Made by a program: the position numbers and the translations under genes | Notes under the pieces: generated by a model | Database searches by the model: none | Told to the model about the DNA's origin: nothing | The model's input: only the letters and a program-made list of their open reading frames with translations | NCBI GenBank assembly: GCA_949358305.1 | Contig: OX442314.1 | Span: 58,041,369-58,105,368, forward strand | Reading direction: 5' to 3' | Length of the DNA stretch: 64,000 nucleotides | From: Strigamia acuminata | Lineage: Eukaryota > Arthropoda > Chilopoda > Geophilomorpha > Linotaeniidae | In this document: positions 20,501 through 29,040 of the stretch, piece by piece | How positions within the stretch are numbered: position 1 is the stretch's first letter | How the letters are laid out: the number at the start of each line of letters is the position of its first letter

Positions 20501-22282
20501 TTAACTCGAGCCAGAGCGCGTCAACAGAAGCAAGTTTCGACGCCTCCTGGGGCTGTTGCGCCATTACCACCTTTAATGTCGCCTTTGCCATCACCAAATA
20601 TGCCAACTGCATTGTTTCCGACTCCTAATGTGTTGAGCCCACCTGCAGGACCATCTGGAGCTGTGCGACCGAATTTTGACGGATATGGAGGTCCGGATTC
20701 GGATTCGTCGGACGATTCGACAACTTATCAACCAGCATGGATGGGGCGTGCAGGATTTATGCCACAGCAAGTGCGTCAAGATCGATCACAATTTCAAAGA
20801 AATGCGACGAGACGCCCTGTTGCTGATGAACAACAAGACGAAGAAGAGGACGAGGCCGAGCGACTCCATGAGGCGCCGCAGGACCACCAACCATTTCGTC
20901 TGATACCAACTATTAACGAAATAATTCGTCGACAACACGAAGACACGTGGAGCGCCGAATTAATCGAATATCTTGATCAAGGACATTTGCCCAACGACCA
21001 AGTACAAGCAGCGCGTATCAGGCATCGTGCCGTAGATTTTGCTATGTACAAGGGAATGTTATGTCGTTATCCACCGATTGACATAAATAAAATTCGCCGT
21101 AGAAGACAAATCTATTTGCCCCTAATGTTACGCGAACAATATTTCAAGGCTCTGCATTACCCGCCGAGCTGCGGACATTTAGGAGTTGAGAAAACACTTC
21201 ATCGACTCCGGGCCCGAGTTTATTGGCCAAAAATGAAGGAGGACGTTTTGCTTTGGATTCAAAAATGTGAACCATGTCAACGAGCTAAGCCGTTAAATCG
21301 CCTTCCATATGGACCAATGATTATGGCCAAACCACGACATTTGTTTCACACAATTTACATCGATTATTATGGTAAGAAACCCCGATCGATTGGAGGACAT
21401 TGTTACGCATTAGTAATTGTGGATGCCGCCAGTCGATGGTTGGATGTGAGATTGACCGAGACATCTGACTGGAAAACAACAATCAAACAATTGCAAGGAT
21501 TTATTCAGCGATGGGCATTTCCAAAAGTTATTATAAGTGACAATGCGCCAGCTTTCCGATCAATGGAATTCCAGGCTGCATGTCAGAGTTTTGGCGCCAT
21601 CAATCGCTACACGGCTGTTTATCACCCACAGGGGAACTTAGCCGAAAGATTAAACCAAGCATTAAAAAACTGCATTTTGGCATATATTGAAGAGCATGTG
21701 CGCTGGGACGTTCACATTGGATATTTTGTGCTAGCAATCAACTCAGCCTATCAAGCTTCACTTCAGTATTCTCCTTATCAAATGGTGACGGGACAAGAGG
21801 CGCGTTATCCAGGTGATTTCGATTCGGACACCGACGATGGACAGCCGCTGCCGCCAGCACGAGCGCGAGAGACGCATGAATTGATGAGAGAATTGCGAAA
21901 TAATGCCACTGCAAATTTACAAAAAGCTCAAATTAGACATAAACGTTGGTTCGATCGAAAAAGAAGACCACACGATTTCAAACCAGGCGATTTTGTGTCT
22001 ATTAAAAATCGACAATTGTCATCAGCGGACCGACAGTTTGCTGCAGGACTTCGACAGAGGACGGAAGGCGTTTACGTAATCCATAAATTAACTGGACCCA
22101 ATACTGTCATTCTTATGGACAAGGATGGTCGTCGAATGCTGCCGTATAACGTCGTGGAATTGCGCCATTGGTTCAATAATGATGATGATTTGGACCAAAC
22201 GGACGCAACAATGATCGAAAAACATGTTGCTGCGTTTACATCGGAAATTGAAACCATCATCGCTTCATTTTCGATAAAATAA
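17414..22282 (+). CDS. Pol polyprotein of Gypsy A (protease, RT, RNase H, integrase)
   Basis: The frame is open from GTG 17414 for 1,622 codons, but translation should enter at the frameshift near 17516. With that numbering, the protease has LLDSGA at 197-202, and RT has YLDDVI at 676-681 preceded by FRPMNAQT and FGPINGPATLQ blocks. RNase H has QTDAS at about 823-828 and ends at DALSRAPV (about 936). A Pro/Ser-rich linker with a GRPKGSKNKKRP AT-hook-like motif lies at 1012-1023. The integrase zinc region is at about 1250-1292 (CGHLG...CEPCQ), with catalytic D1317, D1376 and E1411 (59 and 35 apart). A GPY/F-like end follows (LTGPNTVILM). All active-site residues I can check are present, and there are no stops. 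It should process Gag-Pol, copy the RNA and integrate the DNA. No chromodomain is seen. Confidence 0.9.
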   Translation: MEKNTNGQMVHVRQAIMEACVPRLWQGVESPVGKRKRPAQSMSPESGSDTIIKDSTEKKTEESPDVDGSTTPSTPTPEAPSAVREDNNKSLTPSTDIKLTTLIKTDSSKSKIKIPGVVTPQPTKSAQLSSVKAKETPKKPTSLTTQSETLQTNFVLLSPEELQKSEEPRIEITKTDRFNREAPYIKITWANVSFVALLDSGAQTCVMSESLFNKLKANMGLELLELHETVRTAADDKIPVKGSVKLSVRAPLAVISFICLIIPKTSEDLLLGRDFCRAVGLCTDFELCQWYLKGSPERRQFMTLEQANKSESVLLFPIKKPDDTKDSAKDVPKVVINNINCILLEHRSLSQEIFEYPNDDAQHQIKRIRNRTRDQWSFIWSPKRKDSIKKSRRFNSSLFSTLSQRRRARRQRRRLYELSPTIKQLNTQGRQLLRRVDENALMARVHDHSTISEPPLDVNVLQYQPSSDPTQLDWIYDQLWSSLTVPQIRLLIQTLRPISKVFREEVGLCNNTQFEVNLKPDFRPIHVPVRPVNPAKKMVIDAYLDQKLKQGIIRLSKSDCAVAPVVVPKKTGDWRTAMDFRPMNAQTLPDVYPLPDIDNIFSYLGGSNWFSIIDGREAFHQIGVRPGDERFLAFITHRGLFEYVRMPFGPINGPATLQRAMNKTLSKYLYKFVFVYLDDVIIFSKTFEEHVQHLKIILQALDEAGFTMNANKTELCRTSLEVLGHIVEAGHIKPNPNKVTAIQYFPAPTNIKELQRFKGMIGYYQSFFPNYSKTCEVFRPLLKKDSEWNWTIQHQEAFNSLKRGLAEPTLHRRFPDWTKPYILQTDASYSGLGAALMQLNDQGERTPIAFASRALNSAEKNYSVTEIECLAAVWAVKRFRVYLEMMNFYLESDHLSLKWLFQQREPKGRLARWVLSLSEYKFTFLYCSGAQNRVADALSRAPVEPSEPLDADDSPLVDETCYIAYFDDPNDWPKLPIINIIGVGLAAAQQRNNAAVMTRAQRRQQQIKPKLGRPKGSKNKKRPPPNYQVLTRARARQQKQVSTPPGAVAPLPPLMSPLPSPNMPTALFPTPNVLSPPAGPSGAVRPNFDGYGGPDSDSSDDSTTYQPAWMGRAGFMPQQVRQDRSQFQRNATRRPVADEQQDEEEDEAERLHEAPQDHQPFRLIPTINEIIRRQHEDTWSAELIEYLDQGHLPNDQVQAARIRHRAVDFAMYKGMLCRYPPIDINKIRRRRQIYLPLMLREQYFKALHYPPSCGHLGVEKTLHRLRARVYWPKMKEDVLLWIQKCEPCQRAKPLNRLPYGPMIMAKPRHLFHTIYIDYYGKKPRSIGGHCYALVIVDAASRWLDVRLTETSDWKTTIKQLQGFIQRWAFPKVIISDNAPAFRSMEFQAACQSFGAINRYTAVYHPQGNLAERLNQALKNCILAYIEEHVRWDVHIGYFVLAINSAYQASLQYSPYQMVTGQEARYPGDFDSDTDDGQPLPPARARETHELMRELRNNATANLQKAQIRHKRWFDRKRRPHDFKPGDFVSIKNRQLSSADRQFAAGLRQRTEGVYVIHKLTGPNTVILMDKDGRRMLPYNVVELRHWFNNDDDLDQTDATMIEKHVAAFTSEIETIIASFSIK
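17510..17516 (+). promoter_or_regulatory. -1 ribosomal frameshift heptamer GGGAAAC
   Basis: The bases are read in gag as TCG GGA AAC, so G GGA AAC fits the X XXY YYZ rule. The -1 frame is open from here into pol. The same heptamer is used at the gag-pro junction of some simian retroviruses (from memory). A downstream stem or pseudoknot was not modelled. Confidence 0.7.
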
Positions 22283-22812
22283 CTTAATTTCTTTTCATTT
22301 TATAATTTTATTTCTTTCTTTGCTTTACCCAACCTTCTTTCCTTCCTGTGTTTATAATTTTCCCTGCTTTAAACCAAATATTTACGGAGGATAGACGCTG
22401 AAAATAGTAAGTAAAGATTAGTTTAGGAATTTGAAATTCATCAATTTAAAATGATGATACAAAATTTACTAAGTCCAAACTCATGCTTCTTCGAAGTGCG
22501 TGATTAAATCTCGTTCACGCGAGAGGTCCGTGTCATATTTTATGACGAGGCGACCCCGTAGCGAGACCGCGTGTATTAAAGACATGTGAGGGCACGACTT
22601 AGCCACATTTTAATTTGCGTCTGAATAGTCGCGCCTCAAAAAACTTAACAATCACTTAAATTGGGTAAATATTGTTAGAAATTGTGCGTCTATCACCCGT
22701 AAGTACTTTCTATCTCACAACAATTCATTTTTAATTGAATATTTTCGTTAAAATAACTTTTTCTTTCTGGAAAATTTCCATTTCTTTTAGTTTCACTTTA
22801 CGATAATTTATT
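22283..22812 (+). other. Pol to accessory-ORF spacer with intron-like signals
   Basis: No gene is visible. GTAAGTACTT at 22699 and a TTTCCATTTCTTTTAG acceptor ending at 22790 bound a 92-base intron-like stretch, and the accessory ATG lies 22 bases after the acceptor. No 3' LTR is visible here: I compared it by eye with 13.8-14.2 kb and found no match. Confidence 0.55.
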
Positions 22813-24225
22813 ATGGCGTCCTACGATCCAAAAGTAACAATTACGATTCCAAAACCAACGCAAAAAGGTTATCCAAAATACCTGCCGATGCCACCAATTG
22901 AAGCGTCGGGCGAAGGACTGGTGCCACGCTTTCATCCGGACCACCCAAACGACCAAAGTTTTCCAAACTATGAACTGTGCCCAGTTTGTAGCGGAACGGG
23001 ATTTGAAATATACCAACTGCGGGCGCCACGAGAATGCCGAGCGTGTCGGGGCGGCGGTGACTTGCGTCGTTGCAAATTTCGGAAATGGATGCGCCTTATG
23101 TTCGCTTATGTATTGGGCTACGAGTCGATAGATAAAACTTCGTTGGCTGGAGTGGATTTTCCGCCGCCGAGGATTCCATTCGGCAGTGCAAACGCCATCG
23201 CTCGTTTTCGTCATGCACACGCGTCATATTTGGCACGCATAAAGCAATTGGCGAAAGAGAAGGGAATCCGGCCGTTAACTTGGAAATATCCAGAGGGAGC
23301 CTACATAATTGCCGGCGAGCAACCTGCCGAGCTTCCGGACCAGTTTGTGACGCCTGAAGGAAAGACCTACGATGTGGAATCGGGTATAGAACTGTATTTG
23401 ACGGCGCCTAATGTAATCGCGGATGCGAAAAGAGCGTATTCGGAGCCGGAGAGAGTTGCGGCCGATTTGCCGTTTCAACATTCAAATCTGCGTCCGCGAC
23501 ATACGTACGAGGAGCGGAGCACGCACCGTTTGAAGGAATACACGCAGAAAGTAACGAAAAGGATCGGAGCAGAGGCGAACCGGGACACTCACTTCGTGAC
23601 GGGACGATCCGGACCAGCATTGGACGTCTCTTCAGTCATCATTGAGGAAAACGGAGCGGTTGGTGGAGCGCCTATTGCGTCGCCTATCATTGAATCGACT
23701 AAAGAGCTTTCGTTGGGCGATCAAGTGATTAAAAAGGTAAAGAAGAATGAAGAAAACAGAAGAGAGAGAGAAAAAATTAGTAATATCAACACGAGGTCGA
23801 CCCCGATTATCAAAACGGAATCGAGTGTGACGGCGGCGGAGGCGAAGTCAACCAACGTTACTACGGTGACCACTGCTGCGCCAATCGTCATTCCTTACTT
23901 TTATGTCGTGAAGAACAAATCGTCTTCGATTGAGACGTCTGAATCAAGCCAAGCTGCTCGATCTGTCGATACCACTACTGTGACCCAATCGAATGTGACG
24001 CCCAAGATGATGACTTCAGTTGCTGCGACATCAGTGCCGATTACGTACTCCAAAATTGCAACTTCAAACACACAAATGGACACAATTGCTGATTTTAATA
24101 CAAAACTAATTAAAGCTGATTTTTCCCCACAGGTTGACCGAGATATTAACCTTATGGCGCGCATGCGGATTTCTCGGAGTGCGAAAGGGACCCTATTTTT
24201 AACATTACGGCGGCCTATACCTTGA
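22813..24225 (+). CDS. Accessory ORF with CxxC...CxxC zinc motif (Gypsy A, env position)
   Basis: The ORF encodes 470 aa from ATG 22813. Cys56, Cys59, Cys75 and Cys78 give C-x2-C-x15-C-x2-C within a CPVCSGTGF and CRACRGGG pair, close to one half of a DnaJ zinc domain. KFRKWMRLMFAYVLGY follows directly and aligns with EEWFVMF of the element C homologue. The next region (about 120-260) is basic and probably helical, then a Lys/Glu stretch (KKVKKNEENRREREK about 310-325), then a long Thr/Ser/Val-rich tail. There is no signal peptide, membrane segment or glycoprotein character. The last 26 codons (from NLMARM) are encoded by the tandem repeat that begins at 24146, so the natural C-terminus is lost. 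The splice acceptor 22 bases upstream suggests expression from a spliced mRNA. Function is unknown. Confidence 0.7.
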   Translation: MASYDPKVTITIPKPTQKGYPKYLPMPPIEASGEGLVPRFHPDHPNDQSFPNYELCPVCSGTGFEIYQLRAPRECRACRGGGDLRRCKFRKWMRLMFAYVLGYESIDKTSLAGVDFPPPRIPFGSANAIARFRHAHASYLARIKQLAKEKGIRPLTWKYPEGAYIIAGEQPAELPDQFVTPEGKTYDVESGIELYLTAPNVIADAKRAYSEPERVAADLPFQHSNLRPRHTYEERSTHRLKEYTQKVTKRIGAEANRDTHFVTGRSGPALDVSSVIIEENGAVGGAPIASPIIESTKELSLGDQVIKKVKKNEENRREREKISNINTRSTPIIKTESSVTAAEAKSTNVTTVTTAAPIVIPYFYVVKNKSSSIETSESSQAARSVDTTTVTQSNVTPKMMTSVAATSVPITYSKIATSNTQMDTIADFNTKLIKADFSPQVDRDINLMARMRISRSAKGTLFLTLRRPIP

Positions 24226-25520
24226 CCCCCTGTTCGCAGTCTCATGGCTGATTTTGCGGATTTCACTTATTTGTATATTCCGCACGATCGCGCGCGTTTT
24301 ATCAACCTTGGGAAAGCCGCTTTCTCAAATTTGCAAATTCCACATTGTGTGAACATGCTACAACGCTTCTGTGCGCGTCAATAAAAAAAAAAACCGATTA
24401 GAAATGAAATTCAGGGTTTTGTTAAAATAAAAATTATACAATATAATCAGTCTATAATGCTTCTATAATGCTGTTGGTTTAATCAGCACATTGTAATCGT
24501 GTGAAAACACGCGCGCTCGCAATAATACATTACCCAATGTACTTGCACTGGCATGGACCCATCAGTGCGCACTTTCCCGTGCGTGCTGCTTGCACTATTT
24601 ACATCAATTGTTGCTCCACAGGTTGCGCGACCTGCCGGGCAGTTAAGACGTACTAGAATAACCTCAGGATTTGATAAAACCTGATTTTTGGATGACACTA
24701 AGTAAATGGCAGTGAATGTGAGATGTGAGATACACGATGAATTTAATAAAATTTATATTTCCTAATCATGGGATTGGTTTCACGTTTCATAATCCAACAA
24801 TTAAGTAGAATATCATTATTGCAATTGATTAAAACAAATTTTTTTTACAAATTCTTTGGTTTTACATTTTAAATTTATTTTCCAATAGTTGGCACCATCG
24901 CAATTGCTGCGAGTTTAAAACACTGCATTCAGCAGAATTTACTGCACTTTCAAATCAAGGCCAGGCATACCTACTGCAAAGTAATGTATAAACCATAAAG
25001 AAGCCTTTGATTCGGAATTGCCTGTAGGTAATTCTGCGCTGGTCTCCAATGGAAATGTCCGCGCCGGTCTTCCGTGCACGGGAAGTCCACAGAAAGTCCG
25101 TGCATTCCGTGCGCTGGGAGTCCGTGCGTCGTACCGCGTGATCTTGCATTGTTTTTTGTGGGCTTTTCCTGATTAGGATTACTTCCTTTTTAACTCTTGA
25201 AGAATTAAGTTTGTTTTTTTTGCTCCAAAACGTCCCAAAACGCCTGAAAATCGCGCAACTCGAGGCAAAACATTACAGTGTGTATTCAAATCAAAACTAG
25301 CTACAAATACATGCTGAAATTAGCTAAATTTTCAAATTTTTTGGCTTTCAAGAAGTAATGGAAACATTTGACATAACGTGGATCAGTTGCATTCAAAAAC
25401 TAAAATATTTTGTGTTTTACTTCAATTTTAAACTAAAAATGATGTTATTTCCTGTTTAAACCCCTGTTAAAGCTTGAAATACATTTTAACTAAAAGAAAT
25501 AAGTTTGTTTTTTTCTTCGG
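24226..25520. other. Unit segment without genes
   Basis: AT-rich sequence with no supported gene. It includes an AGTCCGTGC-type short repeat near 25060-25130. At 25227-25275 there is a lone left arm of the foldback module described at 25525. The same sequence recurs at 46363-47657. Confidence 0.5.
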
Positions 25521-25524
25521 CAGT

Positions 25525-25955
25525 GACGTGTACACACGAGCACGCCTGAGAACGCCAAAAAATGCTAAAAAACGCTCAAAAACGCCTGAAAATCGCGCAA
25601 CTCGAGGCAAAACATTAATTTTTCATCTTTATTTCAACTTTTGTGACGTTTAAAATTGTGTTCTCATGTTTTTTGCCTCAAGTTGCATTGTCATCTGGCG
25701 TTTTGGAGTGTTTTTATGTGTTCGCAGGCGTTCGCAGGCGTTTTTTGGCGTTGTCACTCACTCAAGTGGCCATTTTTAGCATTTTCCGTAGTAAAAATGG
25801 CCGTTTTTCGTCAAAATGGCCATTTTTAGCCATTTTTCAGAGTAAAAATGTTTTTTTTTCACCGTTTTTATAGTAAAATGGCCATTTTTAGTCGTTTTTT
25901 TAATCAAAAATGGCCGTTTTTATCGTTGAAACGTTATTAAAATGTAACGTTTCAA
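25525..25955. repeat. Foldback module 1 with TGGCCATTTTTA tract
   Basis: The left arm 25525-25612 (GACGTGTAC..., AACGCC repeats, GCGCAACTCGAGGCAAAA) pairs imperfectly with 25670-25765 (TTTTGCCTCAAGTTGCA..., GGCGTTTTTTGGCG), with a loop of about 60 bases. It is followed by degenerate TGGCCATTTTTAGCC/AAAATGGCCGTTTTTC repeats (25770-25920) and an inverted TTGAAACGTT...AACGTTTCAA at 25925-25953. The same order recurs at 26514 and 38708. Confidence 0.65.
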
Positions 25956-25994
25956 TGGCGTTTTGATCTCGCCTCATTTCCGGTTTTGAAAATT

Positions 25995-26016
25995 AATAAA
26001 CGCCCCGGCGTTTATT
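25995..26016. repeat. 22-nt palindrome (AATAAACGCC arms around CC)
   Basis: The arms are AATAAACGCC and GGCGTTTATT, followed by CGAGGCAA. Near-identical copies occur at about 26095, 27637, 39303 and 40019, with partial forms at about 26233, 26410, 38688 and 41036, and all again in copy 2. The flanking sequence differs each time, so the motif itself is the repeated unit. Confidence 0.65.
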
Positions 26017-26513
26017 CGAGGCAATACCCAACTTGGGCTTTTATTCGCGTCGCACCGCATCATCATCTCACCTTGCCTCCCGTCTTGAAAATTTATAAAC
26101 GCCCCGGCGTTTATTCAAGGCAAACCATTGTTTATGTAAGTTTTTCCTGATTAGGGTTACTTCCTTTAGAAGAAACACGTTTATTTCTTCTCGCTTAATC
26201 TTGAGTCGTGATCTCGCCTCGTTTCTGGTCTTAAAAATTAATAAACACCCCGGCTTTTATTCAAGGCAATACGGTACGTTTATGAAACCCAACTTGGGCT
26301 TTCATTTTAAAAAAAGCGCGTGTTCTTACGTCGAACTAAGAGATACAGGTGAATTAGCAACGCCTAATTTGATTTAATAAATAAAGCAAACAACATCTCG
26401 CCTCACTTCTGGCGTTTGTTCGAGGCAAGCCATTGTTTTTGCATTTTTTTTCCTGATTAGGGTTACTTCCTTTTTAACTCTTGAAGAAATAAGTATGTTT
26501 TTTTTACTCGGCA

Positions 26514-26875
26514 GTGACGTGTACGCGCGAGTACGCCTGAGAACGCCAAAAAATACTCCAAAACGCCTGAAAATCGTGCAACTCGAGGCAAAACATTAAT
26601 TGTTTATTTTTGTTTCAACTTTTGTAACGTTTACAATTGTGTTCTCATGTTTTTTGCCTCAAGTTGCATTGTCATTTTGCGTTTTGGGGCGTTTTTAGGC
26701 ATTTTTAGGCATTTGCGGGCGTTCTTGGGCGTTTTTTGGCGTTGTCATTCAATCAAATGGCCATTTTTAGCCATTTTTAGCCATTTTTCATAGAAAAATG
26801 GTTATTTTTAGCCGTTTTTCATCCAAAATGGCCGTTTTTCATCCAAAAGGGCCGTTTTTCATCCAAAATGGAATA
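26514..26875. repeat. Foldback module 2 with TGGCCATTTTTA tract
   Basis: It has the same arm-loop-arm-tract order as module 1. The arms are about 26514-26597 and 26655-26750, and the tract is 26757-26875. Confidence 0.6.
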
Positions 26876-27984
26876 ATTGTTGTGTCCGGATTTTATGTCA
26901 TTTATTGTCTTAATTAAAGTTAACAAAGTGTCTTTAATTTTTGCTTTTCTTGAATTTCAGCTTTTTAGATATTTTTACATATTAAACTTTCATTTTTTGT
27001 GATTTATTAAAAGTTACAGTGTTTTCATGAATTTTAGTGTCTATGATATTGATATTATCTTTATTCATTGCTATTTAAAGTTTTATTACTTCTCTGTGTC
27101 TTATTTCTTTAATTCTTGCTCATTTTGTGTGATTTTGGATGATTTTTAGTGCATTCGTCGATTTACAGATCACTTGCGTAAGACGCGTGACGTCATATTT
27201 CTTAATCTAGTTCGGTTGTGTTCAAACTTCTAACCTTTTGTTTGGACCTTATTCTTGTGTTATGGATAGGTTTTAGAATTGATTTAGACTAATTTGGGGG
27301 TGATCTGTCGATTGGTTTGCTTTATTTTTGTCCCGGAACGGTCGTTTTGTCGTTTCGAGCGTTCGTTGTCGGTACGCACTTGTGCGCTGCTGACCGAGTT
27401 CATTCCGTTCGGCAAACGATTATTTTCAAGTGTTCTTTTAATAAATAGTGCTTTTGTTGTAGGAAATTACATTTCCTAATGTTATTTTATTCAATACAGT
27501 GTGTATTCTTGATTTTATTCTTGTGTTGAAATTCAAATGTCGTGTTTTGCCGCTCTAGCGGATTTGAAGTGGGCGCCATGTTGGATTTCCCCGCTAATTT
27601 CTTTATTTATCCATTTCATTTGTCTTTTTGAAAATGAATAAACGCCCCGGCGTTTATGCGAGGCAAGCCATAGTTTTTGTAGGTTCTTTCCTGATTAGGG
27701 TTACTTGTGACGTGCACGCGCGAGCTCGCCCGAGGACGCCAAAAAAAGCTCAAAAACGCCCCAAAACGCCTGAAAATCGCGCAACTCGAAGCAAAAAATT
27801 ACAGTTTGAATTCAAATCAAAACTAACCACAAATACATGCTACAATTAGGTAAATTTTCAAATTTTTTATCAATAAATGATGACTTTCAAGAAGTATGAC
27901 AACATTTGACAAAATTTAGACCAGTTGCATTTAAAAACTAAAATATTTTGTGTTTTACTTCAATTTTAAACCAAAAATGACGTC
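26876..27984. other. Unit segment without genes
   Basis: AT-rich sequence with no supported gene. It contains a palindrome motif at 27637-27658 and a lone left foldback arm at about 27713-27795. The short plus-strand frame at 27294-27479 has no supporting features. Confidence 0.45.
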
Positions 27985-27988
27985 ATTT
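27985..27988. repeat. Target-site duplication ATTT of Gypsy B (left)
   Basis: The partner is 38672-38675. The single-copy empty site is 50122-50125. Confidence 0.9.
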
Positions 27989-29004
27989 TGTCGCGCTCAA
28001 CTCTAACCGTCGCTAACTCGTGGGTTGATTACTTAATTCGACTAACTCACTACCGCTTTGTCTCAAGCGGTTTACCCAAAGAAATGATTACACAGATATA
28101 AAAGGTAAAATATAATATAGATTTATTCTGTGGGACAATATACAGATATATCTTATATATATATATGAAAGGTAGGTAAAAGGTAAATCGGAATGGGTGA
28201 AGGGAAATGGAAATGTAAAGGTATGATGAAAGCTGGCTGGAATCGGCGAGGTCGTCTGTTGTTTCGTTCGCGTCCAAGATGGCGTCGTCGTTGTGGCAAC
28301 GTGGTGTCGTCTTGGGCCGGCGTGGCAATATGGCGTCCTCGGCTCGTCTCTGGCTGGTCCTTCGGGCTCACGCTGGTCGGGCGCGAGTGAATGCTTAGTT
28401 AAAAGGCTTACTTCGGGCTGTTGTCTAGGTTTTTGTGTGGTGTCCGGCGATCACACAGCGGCGGACTCTTCTGGCTCCCGGCGGTCACACAGCGGCGGGA
28501 ACGCTCGTCGTGGTTTTACTGCAGTTTAGGCTTGTGCGACCGTTTGTCTGCACAACTCGCTAAACTGGAGTGGTTTTTACTATTTCTAGCTGGTGTGCTA
28601 AAATAGTGTGGTAATCTTATCTCGCAGGTTACTCTGCGGAGTTTGACACTGACCAAACGTACTCACGGTAAATTGTCCTTTGTCCTTGGTCAATCCCAGT
28701 ATATTTACTTGGGCCTGATCTTGTAGGACGACGGGTTTACGTGTGTTTCTCGTTTGATGGTTGTGTTGGTTCTGCCCGCTCAGTGCAAGGCACATTCCTT
28801 TGCACAAAGCGGGGTTGACAGGTGACCAGAATCACCCAATGGTGGGGTGGACGAGCCATCCCCACTCCCTCAGGGCAGACGCCTGTCCATTGACTAGATG
28901 TCAATGCACTGAGGGAAGGGAGACGCGCTTGCGGCTCCCCTTACACCCGAAACGAGGTCACGAGAGAAACTCTTCGTTGACCCCGGTCCAGTCGGGTCAC
29001 AACA
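27989..29004 (-). repeat. 3' LTR of Gypsy B (1016 bp)
   Basis: It matches 37656-38671. Minus-strand signals are a TATATATATAAGA box at about 28153-28167 and AATAAA at about 28122-28127, only about 30 bases apart, implying a very short R region. Confidence 0.95.
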
Positions 29005-29017
29005 CTTCCCCCTCCGA
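29005..29017 (-). promoter_or_regulatory. Polypurine tract of Gypsy B
   Basis: On the minus strand TCGGAGGGGGAAG ends exactly at the LTR start TGTTGTG. Confidence 0.8.
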
Positions 29018-29040
29018 GCTCAGACCGTGGGGCTGAGCGA

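Larger units (their letters stand above)
13761..24145 (+). mobile_element. Gypsy A: Ty3/gypsy element with gag, pol and accessory ORF, 3'-truncated
   Basis: The order is LTR end, primer-binding-like site at 14231, 1.4-kb leader, gag, pol (-1 frame), a 530-bp intron-bearing spacer, and the accessory ORF. The start of the 5' LTR could not be fixed because no 3' LTR remains: from 24146 the sequence is tandem-repeat unit. Gag and pol are uninterrupted, so loss of the 3' end is recent relative to coding decay. Confidence 0.75.

Noticed and set aside
26150-26165. GATTAGGGTTAC copies as telomeric repeats
   Set aside because: Only isolated copies at the same place in each repeat module; no tandem TTAGGG or TTAGG array.
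27294-27479. 61-aa plus-strand frame with hydrophobic stretches
   Set aside because: Short, no start context, no homologue recognised; repeated only because the unit is duplicated.
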